Assembly (NCBI GenBank): GCA_019637155.1
Contig: JAHBWE010000010.1
Location: 310,001-374,000, forward strand
From: Labilithrix sp.
GTDB taxonomy: Bacteria > Myxococcota_A > Polyangia > Polyangiales > Polyangiaceae
DNA length: 64,000 nt
Direction: 5' to 3'
The notes beneath the pieces were generated by a model, which worked only from the letters and a program-made list of their open reading frames with translations, had not been told where the DNA came from and made no database searches. Numbering within the stretch: the stretch's first letter is position 1; the number at the start of each line of letters is the position of its first letter. Shown piece by piece: positions 35,584 to 43,618 of the stretch. A program made the position numbers and the translations under genes.

Positions 35584-36126
35584 ATGCTCGAGCGCGTCGT
35601 CGACTTTGCGCGGAAGCTCATGTCGCCGCGGCAGCGGCGGCGGCCGTTCCCCGATCGCGAGCATCGTCCGCCGAGCGCGGCCGACGAGCGGCGCGCCCGC
35701 GCGGCCTCCCGCGACTACGCGCGATGGGCCAAGCGCCTCGAGCTCGTGCACGCTCCCGCCGAGCGCGGGTACCGCGGCCGCGTCGCGGGCCGCGCCGTCG
35801 TCGTGAGGGCCGGGCTCGACGGGAGCGCGCCGATCGGCGCCGAGGCCGAGATCGCGATCGACCACGACGAGCCCGCGACCTTCCTCGTCACCCCGCAGCA
35901 GCGCAGCGACGCGCGCGCGAAGAGCGACCTCGCCGACGCGGTCGCGCCCCTCTTCGACGAGCCCGCGCTCGATGCCCTCCGCTCGCTCGCGATCGTGCGC
36001 GGCGGCGTCCGCCTCCGCTTCGCGCCGCTCACCGACCCCGAGGTGGTGCAGGCGGCGATCGATCGCGTGGTCGTCGCGATCGAAGATCGATTGCGCGCGC
36101 GTTTGCGGGGAGATCCGTATCGCTGA
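35584..36126 (+). CDS. Conserved hypothetical protein, 180 aa
   Basis: The N-terminal ~45 residues are highly basic (R-Q-R-R-R-R-P-F-P) and may be disordered. The rest is a soluble alpha/beta domain with A-E-I-A-I-D-H-D-E-P-A-T-F-L-V-T-P and a final helical L-T-D-P-E-V-V-Q-A-A-I-D-R-V-V-V. No motif of a known enzyme is visible. TAGGAT lies 8 bases before the ATG in the same G-G-G-C-G-C context seen at other candidate leaderless starts. It is followed 12 bases later by the MAPEG gene and is probably cotranscribed with it. Confidence 0.65.
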   Translation: MLERVVDFARKLMSPRQRRRPFPDREHRPPSAADERRARAASRDYARWAKRLELVHAPAERGYRGRVAGRAVVVRAGLDGSAPIGAEAEIAIDHDEPATFLVTPQQRSDARAKSDLADAVAPLFDEPALDALRSLAIVRGGVRLRFAPLTDPEVVQAAIDRVVVAIEDRLRARLRGDPYR

Positions 36127-36138
36127 CATGATGGCGCG

Positions 36139-36531
36139 ATGACGATCCCGACCGTCACTGCGCTCTACGGCTCGTTGAACGCGCTCCTGAACGTCGCGCT
36201 GGGCCTCAACGTCGTCCGCTACCGCACGAAGGCCGGAGTCTCCCTCGGGGAAGGCGGCTCGAAGGAGCTCCTCGTCGCGGTCCGCACCCACTCCAACAAC
36301 GCCGAGTTCGTGCCGCTCGCGCTCGTGATGCTCCTCGTCGTCGAGCTGTGCGGCGGCGCGAGCCTCTGGCTCCACGCCGCCGGCGGCGCGCTGTTCCTCG
36401 GGCGCGTCCTCCACGTCATCGGCATGCCGCGGAAGGCGCCGAACCCCTATCGCTTCATCGGCGTCACGATCACGTACGTGCTCATCACCGCCCTCGCGGC
36501 GTACGCCTTGTGGCTCCGCCGCGGGGCGTAG
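36139..36531 (+). CDS. MAPEG-family membrane protein
   Basis: 130 residues with four hydrophobic helices. The motif V-R-Y-R-T-K-A-G-V, then R-T-H-S-N-N-A-E-F-V-P-L-A-L after helix 1, and the later L-G-R-V-L-H-V-I-G-M match MAPEG proteins (Asn-x-x-Glu-x-x-P glutathione/substrate region). The family includes membrane glutathione S-transferases and related proteins of the YecN type; the bacterial substrate is unknown. The start is an ATG 12 bases after the preceding gene. Confidence 0.85.
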   Translation: MTIPTVTALYGSLNALLNVALGLNVVRYRTKAGVSLGEGGSKELLVAVRTHSNNAEFVPLALVMLLVVELCGGASLWLHAAGGALFLGRVLHVIGMPRKAPNPYRFIGVTITYVLITALAAYALWLRRGA

Positions 36532-36549
36532 AGGGGGAGTAGACGGCGC

Positions 36550-36753
36550 TCAGCTCGTGACCTTCTCCCAGCCGCGGCGGACGTAGGCCTTCACGTCGTT
36601 CCACGTGCCGTGGCCCGTGTCGCTCTCCCATTCGCCCTTCAGCCGGCCTTCGAGCTCGTCGTCCCACTGCGAGAACTGCGAGCCGTACTGGCGCCGCGCG
36701 CCGACGCCGTACTTCAGCGGCTCGACGACGTCGCTACTTCTCCTTGAGGACCT
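36550..36753 (-). pseudogene. Start-less remnant of a small C-terminal stress-protein-like domain
   Basis: A 67-codon frame ends with TGA at 36550 and reads E-P-L-K-Y-G-V-G-A-R, W-D-D-E-L-E-G-R-L-K-G-E-W-E, G-T-W-N-D-V-K-A-Y-V-R-R-G-W-E-K-V. This matches the short aromatic tail (R-Y-G...W...W-E...G-T-W-x-x-x-K-x-x-I-R-x-x-W) found at the end of small general-stress-type proteins (recalled family pattern). No ATG, GTG or TTG occurs between the upstream in-frame stop and the conserved part; only a CTG is available. It overlaps the 3' end of the phosphatase gene. It is either a remnant or a gene with a rare start. Confidence 0.5.
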
Positions 36754-37702
36754 TCACCGCGTCGCCGCGGATCTCGAGGACCTCGACGTTGCCCTGGTAG
36801 TACTTCGACATCCCGGTGTCGATGCGCCAGCCCTGGCCGTCGCAGCACGGCGCGATGTCGGGCTTCTGCGGGGTGTGCCCCATCACGAGGCGCTTCGCGT
36901 TCAGGAGCTTCAGCGTCTCCGCGAGCGTCGCGCACTCCTGCGCCCCCGGCGCCTCCGAGTACATGCGCGTCCAGAGCGGGCCGTCGACCGCCTCGATCTC
37001 CTTCGGCGGCTTGCGGCGCTCGCCCTTGAGCCACTCGCGCGTCTCCGTGTTCACGCGATCGAGCCCGGCGCGGACGTGCTTCGGGAGGATGCCGCCGTGC
37101 ACGAAGAGCGAGTCGCCGACGCGGGCCATGAGCGGCCGCTCGGCGAGGAGCTTCGCGTAGACGCCGCCGGGCAGGAACGCGGCCGCGCGACCGCGCTGCG
37201 AGGGCTCGACCTTCGACGCCGCCTCGGCCACCTCGTCGCTCTTCGACGACACGTCGTTGAACGCGGAGAAGCCGCCCGGCGTCACGTACCGGAAGTCGAG
37301 CTGCGCGTTCATGATTTCGTGGTTTCCGTTCAATGCGACAAACTCGCCGCCGGCCGCCTTGGCCTCGCCCTTCAGGCGCTCGACCAGGTCGAGGATCGTG
37401 CGATCGTCGTCGCCGCGGTCGACGAGGTCGCCGGTCTGCACCACGACGAGCTTGCCGCCGATCCACTTGTCCTTGTCGTCGATCGCGCCGGCGAGGCGGA
37501 GCGCGCGGCGCGCGGCGTCGAGGTCGCCGTGCAGATCGCCGAGCGCGACCACGCGCTCCGGCGCCGGCTTGCCGATCCCGAGCGAGCCGACGTCGACGGA
37601 CGCGCTGACGGCGGGCGCGGCCGTCGATGGCGGCGGCTCCGGCTTCTTGTCGCAGGCGCACGCGAGCGCCAGGAGCGCGAGCGCGGCTACGAATCGCTTC
37701 AG
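36734..37702 (-). CDS. Lipoprotein PPP-type metallophosphoesterase, probable CTG start
   Basis: 322 residues if started at CTG 37702. The phosphoesterase metal motifs are all present: G-D-L-H-G, G-D-L-V-D-R-G, G-N-H-E and, late, G-H-T-P. Relatives are PPP-family calcineurin-like phosphatases. The nearest standard start is an internal GTG at 37552, which would begin at the first metal motif and leave out the upstream sequence. Upstream in frame the sequence reads L-K-R-F-V-A-A-L-A-L-L-A-L-A-C-A-C-D-K-K, a perfect lipoprotein signal peptide. No ATG, GTG or TTG precedes it, but CTG overlaps the Fe-S carrier's stop as CTGA, the usual 4-base coupling in this genome. Confidence 0.78.
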   Translation of the reverse strand: MKRFVAALALLALACACDKKPEPPPSTAAPAVSASVDVGSLGIGKPAPERVVALGDLHGDLDAARRALRLAGAIDDKDKWIGGKLVVVQTGDLVDRGDDDRTILDLVERLKGEAKAAGGEFVALNGNHEIMNAQLDFRYVTPGGFSAFNDVSSKSDEVAEAASKVEPSQRGRAAAFLPGGVYAKLLAERPLMARVGDSLFVHGGILPKHVRAGLDRVNTETREWLKGERRKPPKEIEAVDGPLWTRMYSEAPGAQECATLAETLKLLNAKRLVMGHTPQKPDIAPCCDGQGWRIDTGMSKYYQGNVEVLEIRGDAVKVLKEK

Positions 37703-38022
37703 AACTTCACCGACGAGCCGCAGCCGCAGCTGCCGGTCACGTTCGGGTTGTTGAACTTGAAGCCCGATCCGTGGACGCCCTCGACGTAGTCGATCTCGGT
37801 GTCGGTCAGGTACTGGAAGCTCAGCGGGTCGACGTAGAGCTTCACGCCCTTCGACTCGAACTCCTCGTCCATGTCGGTCGTCTGATCCTCGAAATAGAGG
37901 TCATACGTGAACCCGGCACACCCACCGCCGACCACGCGGAGGCGAAGCCCTTGGTTCGTCAGGTCTTCCGCGAGCGCGATCTCTTTGACCTTGTCGGCCG
38001 CGCGGTCCGTCATGGTGATCAT
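37699..38022 (-). CDS. A-type Fe-S cluster carrier (HesB/IscA/ErpA family)
   Basis: 107 residues. It shows the three family cysteines: G-G-G-C-A-G-F-T-Y near residue 35 and the C-terminal G-S-C-G-C-G-S-S. The protein holds and hands over [2Fe-2S] or [4Fe-4S] clusters to apo-enzymes. TATAGT lies 6 bases before its ATG, so the transcript is likely leaderless. The phosphatase gene overlaps its stop. Family-level call is secure; ErpA versus IscA cannot be separated from the sequence alone. Confidence 0.93.
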   Translation of the reverse strand: MITMTDRAADKVKEIALAEDLTNQGLRLRVVGGGCAGFTYDLYFEDQTTDMDEEFESKGVKLYVDPLSFQYLTDTEIDYVEGVHGSGFKFNNPNVTGSCGCGSSVKF

Positions 38023-38028
38023 GCGTGC

Positions 38029-38034
38029 ACTATA
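38029..38034 (-). promoter_or_regulatory. -10 hexamer placed for a leaderless transcript
   Basis: TATAGT lies 6 bases upstream of the Fe-S-carrier ATG. At this distance transcription would start at or within a base or two of the start codon. TGGCGA lies 17 bases further upstream as a weak -35. Confidence 0.5.
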
Positions 38035-38067
38035 GGCAAAATAGGGGCCGGTCGCCAGGCCTGAGGC

Positions 38068-39429
38068 TCACGGCTCGCGACGGCGGAGCTTGTCCGAGTC
38101 GGCGCTCGACGATGGGGTGGGGGAAGGGCTGGGCTTGGCGGCCGGGGGGGGCGGCGTGTTGCCGCCGGCGATGCGGGCGATGAGGCCGCCTTCGCAGGCG
38201 ACGGCGAAGGCGTTGGCGCCGAAGGGGGTCAGGCCGGCGACGCCGCCGCGTGAGCCCTTCGCGCAGAAGGTGTCGCCGAGCGTGTCGAGCGCGCCGTCGG
38301 GGGCGATCGTGCCGATGCGGCCGTCCGTGGTCGCGAACGCGATCGCGCCGCGCGCGTCGATGATCATGCCGGTGTGCGGCGGCGTCTGGAGCGGCGGCAT
38401 CCCGCCGTCGGGGAGGACGTTCGGCTGGAACTTCGCGACCGGCGCGCGGAGCAGCTCTTGCCCCGCGGGGTCGAGCGCGAGGACGAAGCCGAGCGTATGC
38501 GTCATCGCGCCGAGCATCGCGATCGAGGTGCCGCCCGGGATCTCGCGCACGGCGGGCGGGCCGAGGTAGATGCCTTGCGACGCGATCGACCAGGTCGCGC
38601 GCGATCCGCGCACGACGTCGACCTCCGCGAGGTGGTTGCCCTCGATGACGGCGAGGAGCGTGCCCTGCGTCGTGAGGGCGGCGCCGCCGTCGATCGGCGC
38701 GCCGAACGAGCCGAGGCGCACCGAGTCGTGTCCCGGCGTCCACCCGAAGACGGCGCCCGTCGACGTCACCGCGAGGACCTTGTCGCCCGCGGCGACGAGC
38801 GGCGCGGCGGGCTGCTCGGGGAGCGTGACGCGCGCGCGGACGTTGCCCTCCGCGTCGAGGACGACGAGGTCCGTCAGCGTCGCGACGACCACGCCGCCGT
38901 CGTCGAGCGCGAGCGGGGCCGCGCGCGTGTTGCGCTCGCCGCCGATGCGCGTCGTGTAGCGGATCGGCGGGGACGCGCCGCGCCGGACGCCCATCGCGTC
39001 GCCGCTCGTCGACAGGAAGACGATCGTGCCGTCGGACGTCATCGCGGCGGGGCCGACCTGCGCCGCGCCGACCTTGATCGTCGCCTTCTCGTCGCCGCGG
39101 TCGTCGTAGAAGCCGACGTCGCCGCGCGAGGAGACGACGACGAGGCTCCCGTCGGCCGCGATCAGCGGGGGATGATCGATCGTGAGGCCGGTCGGCTTCC
39201 GCCAGGCGATGGAGAGCGGACCGCTCGGGAGGAACGTCTTCGAGAGACCGCTCCGCCGCGCGTCGAGCCGCTGCATCGGCGCCGCGCCGCGCGGGGGCCC
39301 GACGACGAGCACGCTCGGGCGGCGCGGATCGATCTTCTGCGCCTCGGCGTCGCCGGAGCCGAGCGTGAGCGCGAGCAAGAGCGCGCCCGCGATCGCGGTC
39401 GCGGCCGCGATCGTCGCGACGGTCCTCAC
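38068..39429 (-). CDS. Secreted PQQ-like beta-propeller protein
   Basis: 453 residues. A signal peptide (V-R-T-V-A-T-I-A-A-A-T-A-I-A-G-A-L-L) starts at a GTG that overlaps the upstream stop as GTGA. The body repeats propeller blades such as L-I-A-A-D-G-S-L-V-V-V-S-S-R-G-D-V, M-T-S-D-G-T-I-V-F-L-S-T-S-G-D-A and L-D-D-G-G-V-V-V-A-T-L. The tail is Pro/Ser-rich and ends basic. It is probably periplasmic and works with the zinc-ribbon membrane protein encoded just upstream. Ligand unknown. Confidence 0.8.
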   Translation of the reverse strand: MRTVATIAAATAIAGALLLALTLGSGDAEAQKIDPRRPSVLVVGPPRGAAPMQRLDARRSGLSKTFLPSGPLSIAWRKPTGLTIDHPPLIAADGSLVVVSSRGDVGFYDDRGDEKATIKVGAAQVGPAAMTSDGTIVFLSTSGDAMGVRRGASPPIRYTTRIGGERNTRAAPLALDDGGVVVATLTDLVVLDAEGNVRARVTLPEQPAAPLVAAGDKVLAVTSTGAVFGWTPGHDSVRLGSFGAPIDGGAALTTQGTLLAVIEGNHLAEVDVVRGSRATWSIASQGIYLGPPAVREIPGGTSIAMLGAMTHTLGFVLALDPAGQELLRAPVAKFQPNVLPDGGMPPLQTPPHTGMIIDARGAIAFATTDGRIGTIAPDGALDTLGDTFCAKGSRGGVAGLTPFGANAFAVACEGGLIARIAGGNTPPPPAAKPSPSPTPSSSADSDKLRRREP

Positions 39430-41678
39430 TTCTTCGCTCCCTTCGGCACTGGGATCGCCAGCGTACCCACGATCGCGGGGACCTGCTTGCCGTTCCACGC
39501 CACCGTGCCGGCGACCTTCCCGTAGGCCCGGATCGCGTCGCCGCGCGCGGCGCGGATCTCCTCGCCGTGCGTGAACCGGAGCACGCAGCCGCCGCCCGCC
39601 GCGCACGTCTTCTTCTCCTCCACCACCATCACGGAGAAGCCCTGCGCGACGCGGACGTCGAGGACCTCGCCGTCGATCGCGACCGCCTGACCGACCTTCG
39701 ACGCCGGGTCCGCCGCGTACGCGTCGAAGCCGAGCGGGCTCGCGGCGTCGAACGTCTGCGCGGCGGCCTCGAGCGCGGCGACGCGCGTGACCTTCGCGCG
39801 GACGGTGCGCGGGGCGAGGGGAGGCGCCGACGCCACGATCGTGAGCGTCTTGTCGCCCTCGCTCGGGAGCTCGGCGCGGATCGCGAAGCGGCCCGTCGCG
39901 TCGACGGGCACGCTCTGCCCGTCGATCGTGAGCGTGCCGCCCGGCCTCGTCTGGCCCGCCACGTTGCCCGTCGTGCGATCGGTCACGAGCTCCGGGCCGG
40001 GCGCGTCGAGGTGGAGCGGGACGATCGCGGCGCGGACGGTGAGCTCGCCCGCCTCCGGGCTCGCGCTCCCTTTTCGCTTCACCGTGAACGGGATCTTGCG
40101 ATCGATCGCCGTCTGCTCGTCCGAAGGACCGAGCGCCTCCTCCGACATGTCGAGCGCGTAGAAGCCCTTGCCGGCGTCGTCGAGCGTGGTCGGCTTGCCG
40201 TCGACGGTGACCTCCGCGCCCGGCGTCGCCTCGACGCGCACGGTGACGGTGGGCGGCATCGCGCCGAGGGTCGTGAGGTCCGCCTTCACGCGATAGGCGA
40301 TCGGGACGTGGACCCGCACCTTCTCGTCGCGCCCCGCGCCGGGTCGATCGATCGCGATCTGGAGGTCGTTGTCGCCGATCGAGAGCGGCGCGGGCAACGC
40401 GAGGAGCGCGCTCTTCTCGGTCACGGTCGACGTCGACGCGCCGAGCGTGATCGTGGTGCCGTCGGGACAGGACTCGCAGTGGATCTCGAGCGACTCCTTC
40501 CCGCTCTCGTCGAGCCGCGCCTTCGCGGTGAGCGGGGCGCCGCCGCGCAGGAGGACGAACGCCGCCGCGAGGCCGCCGGCGAAGACGAGCCCGAAGATGA
40601 TCGCGACGAGGACGACAGCCGAGACCCCGCGCTTCGGCTCGACCCGCGGTGCCTGCGGCAGCGGCTCCTCGACGAGCGGCGCGGGCGGCGGCACGATCGG
40701 CGGAGGCGGCTGCATTTGCGGATGCGAGCCGGGCGCGGCCGGAGCAGCGTGCGGATGCGAGCCAGGCGCGGCGGGAGCGGCGTGCGGATGCGAGCCGGGC
40801 GCGGCCGGGATCGCGGCGAGCAGCGCCGTGTGCGGATTCGAGCCGGGCGCGGCGGGGGTCGCGGCGAGCGGCGCCGTGTGTGGGCGCGAGCTCGCCGCGG
40901 CAGGGACCGCCGGGTTCGAGCCCGGCGCGCCGATGCCGCCGTGGAGCGTGCCTGCGCTGCTCGCGGGGGGCGGCGGCGTTCCGGCGTTCTGCGCGGCGAG
41001 GATCCCGCGCTCCGAGTCGCGGATCGGAGCGATGCCCGGGAGCGCGACGCCGAGCATCGTCTTGAAGGCGGGGCGATACGCCTGCGGATCGGGGGCGGGC
41101 GCGGGCGCGTCGAAGGCCGGCTGCGGAGAGACCGCCACGCCGAGCTGCGTCGGCGCGCCGGCGCGGGGGGGAGCCTCGGGCGCGGGCGCGTCTTCGAAGG
41201 CGGGCTGGTCGAGGACCGGCGTGCCGACGACGGTGGGCTTGTCGGGCGAGACCTTCCGCGTGCGCTCGGCCTCGGCCATGACGTCGGCGGCGGTGATCGA
41301 GCCGCCGATCATCGTCTTGCCGAACATCGGCCCGCGCGGCTCGGACGGGGCCGGCGCGGGCGCGGGCTCCGGCGCCGTGGGCTCCGGCGCCGCGGGCAGC
41401 TTCGGGTCCGAGGCCGGAGGGTTCCACTCGAGGCTCGCGAGCATCGAGTCGACCGACGACATGTCCTTGTCGGTGATCGTCTTCGCGAAGTCGCCGGGGT
41501 TGCCGACCTTCGTCGTCTTCTGCGTCTCCGCCGCCGCCGGCGGATCGGCCGTCGCCTCGTCGACCGTGATCGGCACGCGGCGCGTGACCTCCGGGTCGAT
41601 CGTGGTCCCGCACTGCCCGCAGAACCGTGATTCGACAGGTACGGCTGAGCCGCAGTGGGGGCATGGCTTCGTCGTCAC
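39426..41678 (-). CDS. Zinc-ribbon membrane protein with Pro-rich repeats and periplasmic Ig-like domains
   Basis: 750 residues from GTG 41678 (V-T-T-K-P-C-P-H-C). An N-terminal zinc ribbon (C-P-H-C and C-G-Q-C 15 residues apart) is followed by ~320 residues of cytoplasmic disorder with G-K-T-M-I-G-type motifs and A-P-G-S-H-P-H-A repeats. One membrane helix lies near 370-392. The periplasmic part (~350 residues) contains beta-sandwich-like segments with P-G-A-E-V-T-V-D-G-K and R-P-G-G-T-L-T-I-D-G-Q, typical of carbohydrate- or peptidoglycan-facing FHA/PEGA-like proteins. It is coupled to the propeller gene as GTGA. Envelope sensing is likely but unproven. Confidence 0.75.
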   Translation of the reverse strand: MTTKPCPHCGSAVPVESRFCGQCGTTIDPEVTRRVPITVDEATADPPAAAETQKTTKVGNPGDFAKTITDKDMSSVDSMLASLEWNPPASDPKLPAAPEPTAPEPAPAPAPSEPRGPMFGKTMIGGSITAADVMAEAERTRKVSPDKPTVVGTPVLDQPAFEDAPAPEAPPRAGAPTQLGVAVSPQPAFDAPAPAPDPQAYRPAFKTMLGVALPGIAPIRDSERGILAAQNAGTPPPPASSAGTLHGGIGAPGSNPAVPAAASSRPHTAPLAATPAAPGSNPHTALLAAIPAAPGSHPHAAPAAPGSHPHAAPAAPGSHPQMQPPPPIVPPPAPLVEEPLPQAPRVEPKRGVSAVVLVAIIFGLVFAGGLAAAFVLLRGGAPLTAKARLDESGKESLEIHCESCPDGTTITLGASTSTVTEKSALLALPAPLSIGDNDLQIAIDRPGAGRDEKVRVHVPIAYRVKADLTTLGAMPPTVTVRVEATPGAEVTVDGKPTTLDDAGKGFYALDMSEEALGPSDEQTAIDRKIPFTVKRKGSASPEAGELTVRAAIVPLHLDAPGPELVTDRTTGNVAGQTRPGGTLTIDGQSVPVDATGRFAIRAELPSEGDKTLTIVASAPPLAPRTVRAKVTRVAALEAAAQTFDAASPLGFDAYAADPASKVGQAVAIDGEVLDVRVAQGFSVMVVEEKKTCAAGGGCVLRFTHGEEIRAARGDAIRAYGKVAGTVAWNGKQVPAIVGTLAIPVPKGAKK
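40730..40880. repeat. Coding tandem repeat, A-P-G-S-H-P-H-A units
   Basis: Four to six imperfect units of about 33-60 bases around GGATGCGAGCCGGGCGCGGC encode the A-P-G-S-H-P-H-A / A-P-G-S-N-P-H-T repeats of the zinc-ribbon protein. Reading frame is kept, so length may vary without breaking the gene. Confidence 0.65.
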
Positions 41679-41751
41679 GCGGGGCCGCAGAAAAGCACAG
41701 GCCGCGCGTGTATCCAAGGTCGGGCAGCTGCTACGCTGCGCCGCGATCGCG

Positions 41752-42534
41752 ATGCGCGTCTACGTGCTCGGGAGCGGATCGGGCGGCAACGCGCTCCTCG
41801 TCGACGCGAACGGCACGCGTGTCCTCGTCGAGGCGGGCCTCGGGCCGCGGATCGTCGCCGCGCGGCTCGCGGAGCTCGGGGTCGACCTCGCCCCCGGCGA
41901 GCTCGACGGCATCGTCGCGACGCACGAGCACGGCGATCACTTCGGACACGCCGCGCAGCTCGCTGCGGCGTTCGGCGCGCCGCTGTACCTCCACGCCGGC
42001 ATCGACGCCCCCGCCGCCGACGTCACGGTCCATCGCTACCCGATCGGACGCGCCTTCCGCGTCGGCGGGCTCGCCTTCGCGTCGGTCCACGTGCCGCACG
42101 ACGTGATGCAGGTCGCGCTCCGCGTCGACGACGGCGTCCGCGCGCTCGGCGTCGCGACCGACGTCGGGCGCGTCACGAACGACCTCGTCGCGCTGCTCGC
42201 CGAGTGCGACGCCGCGCTGCTGGAGGCGAACCACTGCGCCGAAATGCTCGCATTCAGCGACTATCCCGACGTCGTGAAGCGGCGCGTCGGCGGCGGGCTC
42301 GGGCACCTCTCGAACGCGCAGGCGGCGGAGCTCGCCGCGCGCCTCGTCGGGTCGCGGCTCGCCCGCCTCTGGCTCGGCCACCTCTCCCGCACGAACAACA
42401 GCCCCGCGCGCGCCCTCGACGTCGTCGCCGCCCGCGCGCGCCGGATCGACGTGAGCGTGCTCCCGGACGCGACGCCGATCGCCCTCGACGTCCACACGAC
42501 GCGTCCGCACCAGCTCGGGCTGCCGTTCGGGTAA
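41752..42534 (+). CDS. MBL-fold metallo-hydrolase (YycJ/WalJ-like)
   Basis: 260 residues. The start M-R-V-Y-V-L-G-S-G-S-G-G-N-A-L-L-V, the metal motif T-H-E-H-G-D-H, and the late N-H-C-A-E-M-L and G-H-L-S are those of the YycJ-type exonuclease-like MBL group. Such proteins are predicted DNA exonucleases linked to repair or cell-wall control; the substrate is not proven here. The gene is divergent from the zinc-ribbon membrane protein with about 70 bases between them. Confidence 0.85.
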   Translation: MRVYVLGSGSGGNALLVDANGTRVLVEAGLGPRIVAARLAELGVDLAPGELDGIVATHEHGDHFGHAAQLAAAFGAPLYLHAGIDAPAADVTVHRYPIGRAFRVGGLAFASVHVPHDVMQVALRVDDGVRALGVATDVGRVTNDLVALLAECDAALLEANHCAEMLAFSDYPDVVKRRVGGGLGHLSNAQAAELAARLVGSRLARLWLGHLSRTNNSPARALDVVAARARRIDVSVLPDATPIALDVHTTRPHQLGLPFG

Positions 42535-42544
42535 CATCGGGCGC

Positions 42545-43249
42545 ATGGTTCAGCGGCCCGCCCTCGTCGTCCTGGCGATCGGTCTCGTTCACTGCGTCGG
42601 CGAGGACCTGCGCCCCACGGCGGTCGTCGTCCTCGACGGTGGAGCATCGTCGTCGTCCTCCTCCTCCGGTGGCTCCTCCGGCTCGTCGTCGTCCTCGTCC
42701 TCCGGCTCGTCGTCGTCGTCCTCCTCCTCCGGAGGAGGCGCGGACGCGTCGGGGACCGGCTCGCCGCTGCCGGCGGGCGGGCTCTACGCGTTCGTGTCGA
42801 GCAGCCGGCACACCGGCGCCCTCGGAGGCGCCGCCGGCGCAGACAAGATCTGCGGGGACCTCGGGCAGACGCTCCGGCGGAGCGGGACGTTCCGCGCGTG
42901 GATCTCGACGAGCGAGCGCAAGGCGTACGAGTGGGTCCCCGCGGAGAAGACCTGGTACTCGGCGACCGGCGTGGAGGTCGCGACGTCGGCGGGGCTGACC
43001 TCGAACCCGTCGTCGCTTCGGTCCGAGCTCACGCTCGATGAGTCGGGCGCCGCCGCGACCGGCCCGACCGCGTGGACGGGCACGAACGGGAGCGGCTCGG
43101 TGGGAGAGACCTGCAACGGCTTCGAGAGCAAGGAGAGCGGCCGCAAGGCGAGCGCGGGCAAGCTCGGCCACGTCGACTACAACTGGACGAACGCGGGCAC
43201 GGTCGAGTGCTCCACCGAGCAGCACCTCCTCTGCTTCGAGGTCCCGTGA
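42545..43249 (+). CDS. DUF1554 (collagen-endostatin-like) secreted protein with poly-Ser linker
   Basis: 234 residues. A signal peptide (V-V-L-A-I-G-L-V-H-C, Cys likely lipidated) precedes a poly-Ser/Gly linker at about 34-65 encoded by TCG/TCC repeats. The rest is a DUF1554 domain: F-V-S-S-S-R-H-T-G-A-L-G-G, G-A-D-K-I-C, G-T-F-R-A-W-I-S, T-A-W-T-G-T-N and the final C-S-T-E-Q-H-L-L-C-F-E. DUF1554 is best known from Leptospira and myxobacterial surface proteins. TAACAT lies 7 bases before the ATG. Ligand unknown; an adhesin role is plausible. Confidence 0.82.
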   Translation: MVQRPALVVLAIGLVHCVGEDLRPTAVVVLDGGASSSSSSSGGSSGSSSSSSSGSSSSSSSSGGGADASGTGSPLPAGGLYAFVSSSRHTGALGGAAGADKICGDLGQTLRRSGTFRAWISTSERKAYEWVPAEKTWYSATGVEVATSAGLTSNPSSLRSELTLDESGAAATGPTAWTGTNGSGSVGETCNGFESKESGRKASAGKLGHVDYNWTNAGTVECSTEQHLLCFEVP

Positions 43250-43300
43250 GCGGCATGGGCTGGCGCTCGGCGCGGCATGGGACTAAATGCGCGTTCAGCC

Positions 43301-43606
43301 ATGAGCGAAGAACGCATCGTCCACTGCCGGAAGCTCGGGAAAGACCTGCCCGGCCTCGCGAAGCCCCCGTACAAAAACGAGCTCGGGAAGCGGATCTACG
43401 AGGAGGTCTCGAAGGAGGCCTGGGACATGTGGATCAAGGACTCGGTCAAGTACATCAACACGTACCGCGTCGACCTCACGTCGCCCGAGGGCCAGAAGTT
43501 CATGTTCGATCAGGCCGAGGTCTACTTCGGCTTCAAGGGCGGAAAGCTGGCCGACACCGCGTTCGTGCCGGCGCAGCCCGGCGCCGACGACAAGAACGAA
43601 GACTGA
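43301..43606 (+). CDS. yggX: YggX-family Fe(II)-trafficking / oxidative-damage protection protein
   Basis: 101 residues. It matches the YggX pattern: H-C-R-K-L near the N-terminus (the reactive Cys), L-G-K-R-I-Y-E-E-V-S-K-E-A-W-D-M-W and an aromatic Y-F. YggX limits iron-driven damage to Fe-S proteins. The ATG at 43301 gives the standard N-terminus; an upstream ATG at 43277 adds 8 unusual residues. The large flavoprotein gene starts 12 bases downstream, so the two are cotranscribed and may act in the same redox context. Confidence 0.85.
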   Translation: MSEERIVHCRKLGKDLPGLAKPPYKNELGKRIYEEVSKEAWDMWIKDSVKYINTYRVDLTSPEGQKFMFDQAEVYFGFKGGKLADTAFVPAQPGADDKNED

Positions 43607-43618
43607 GAGAGCGCCACC

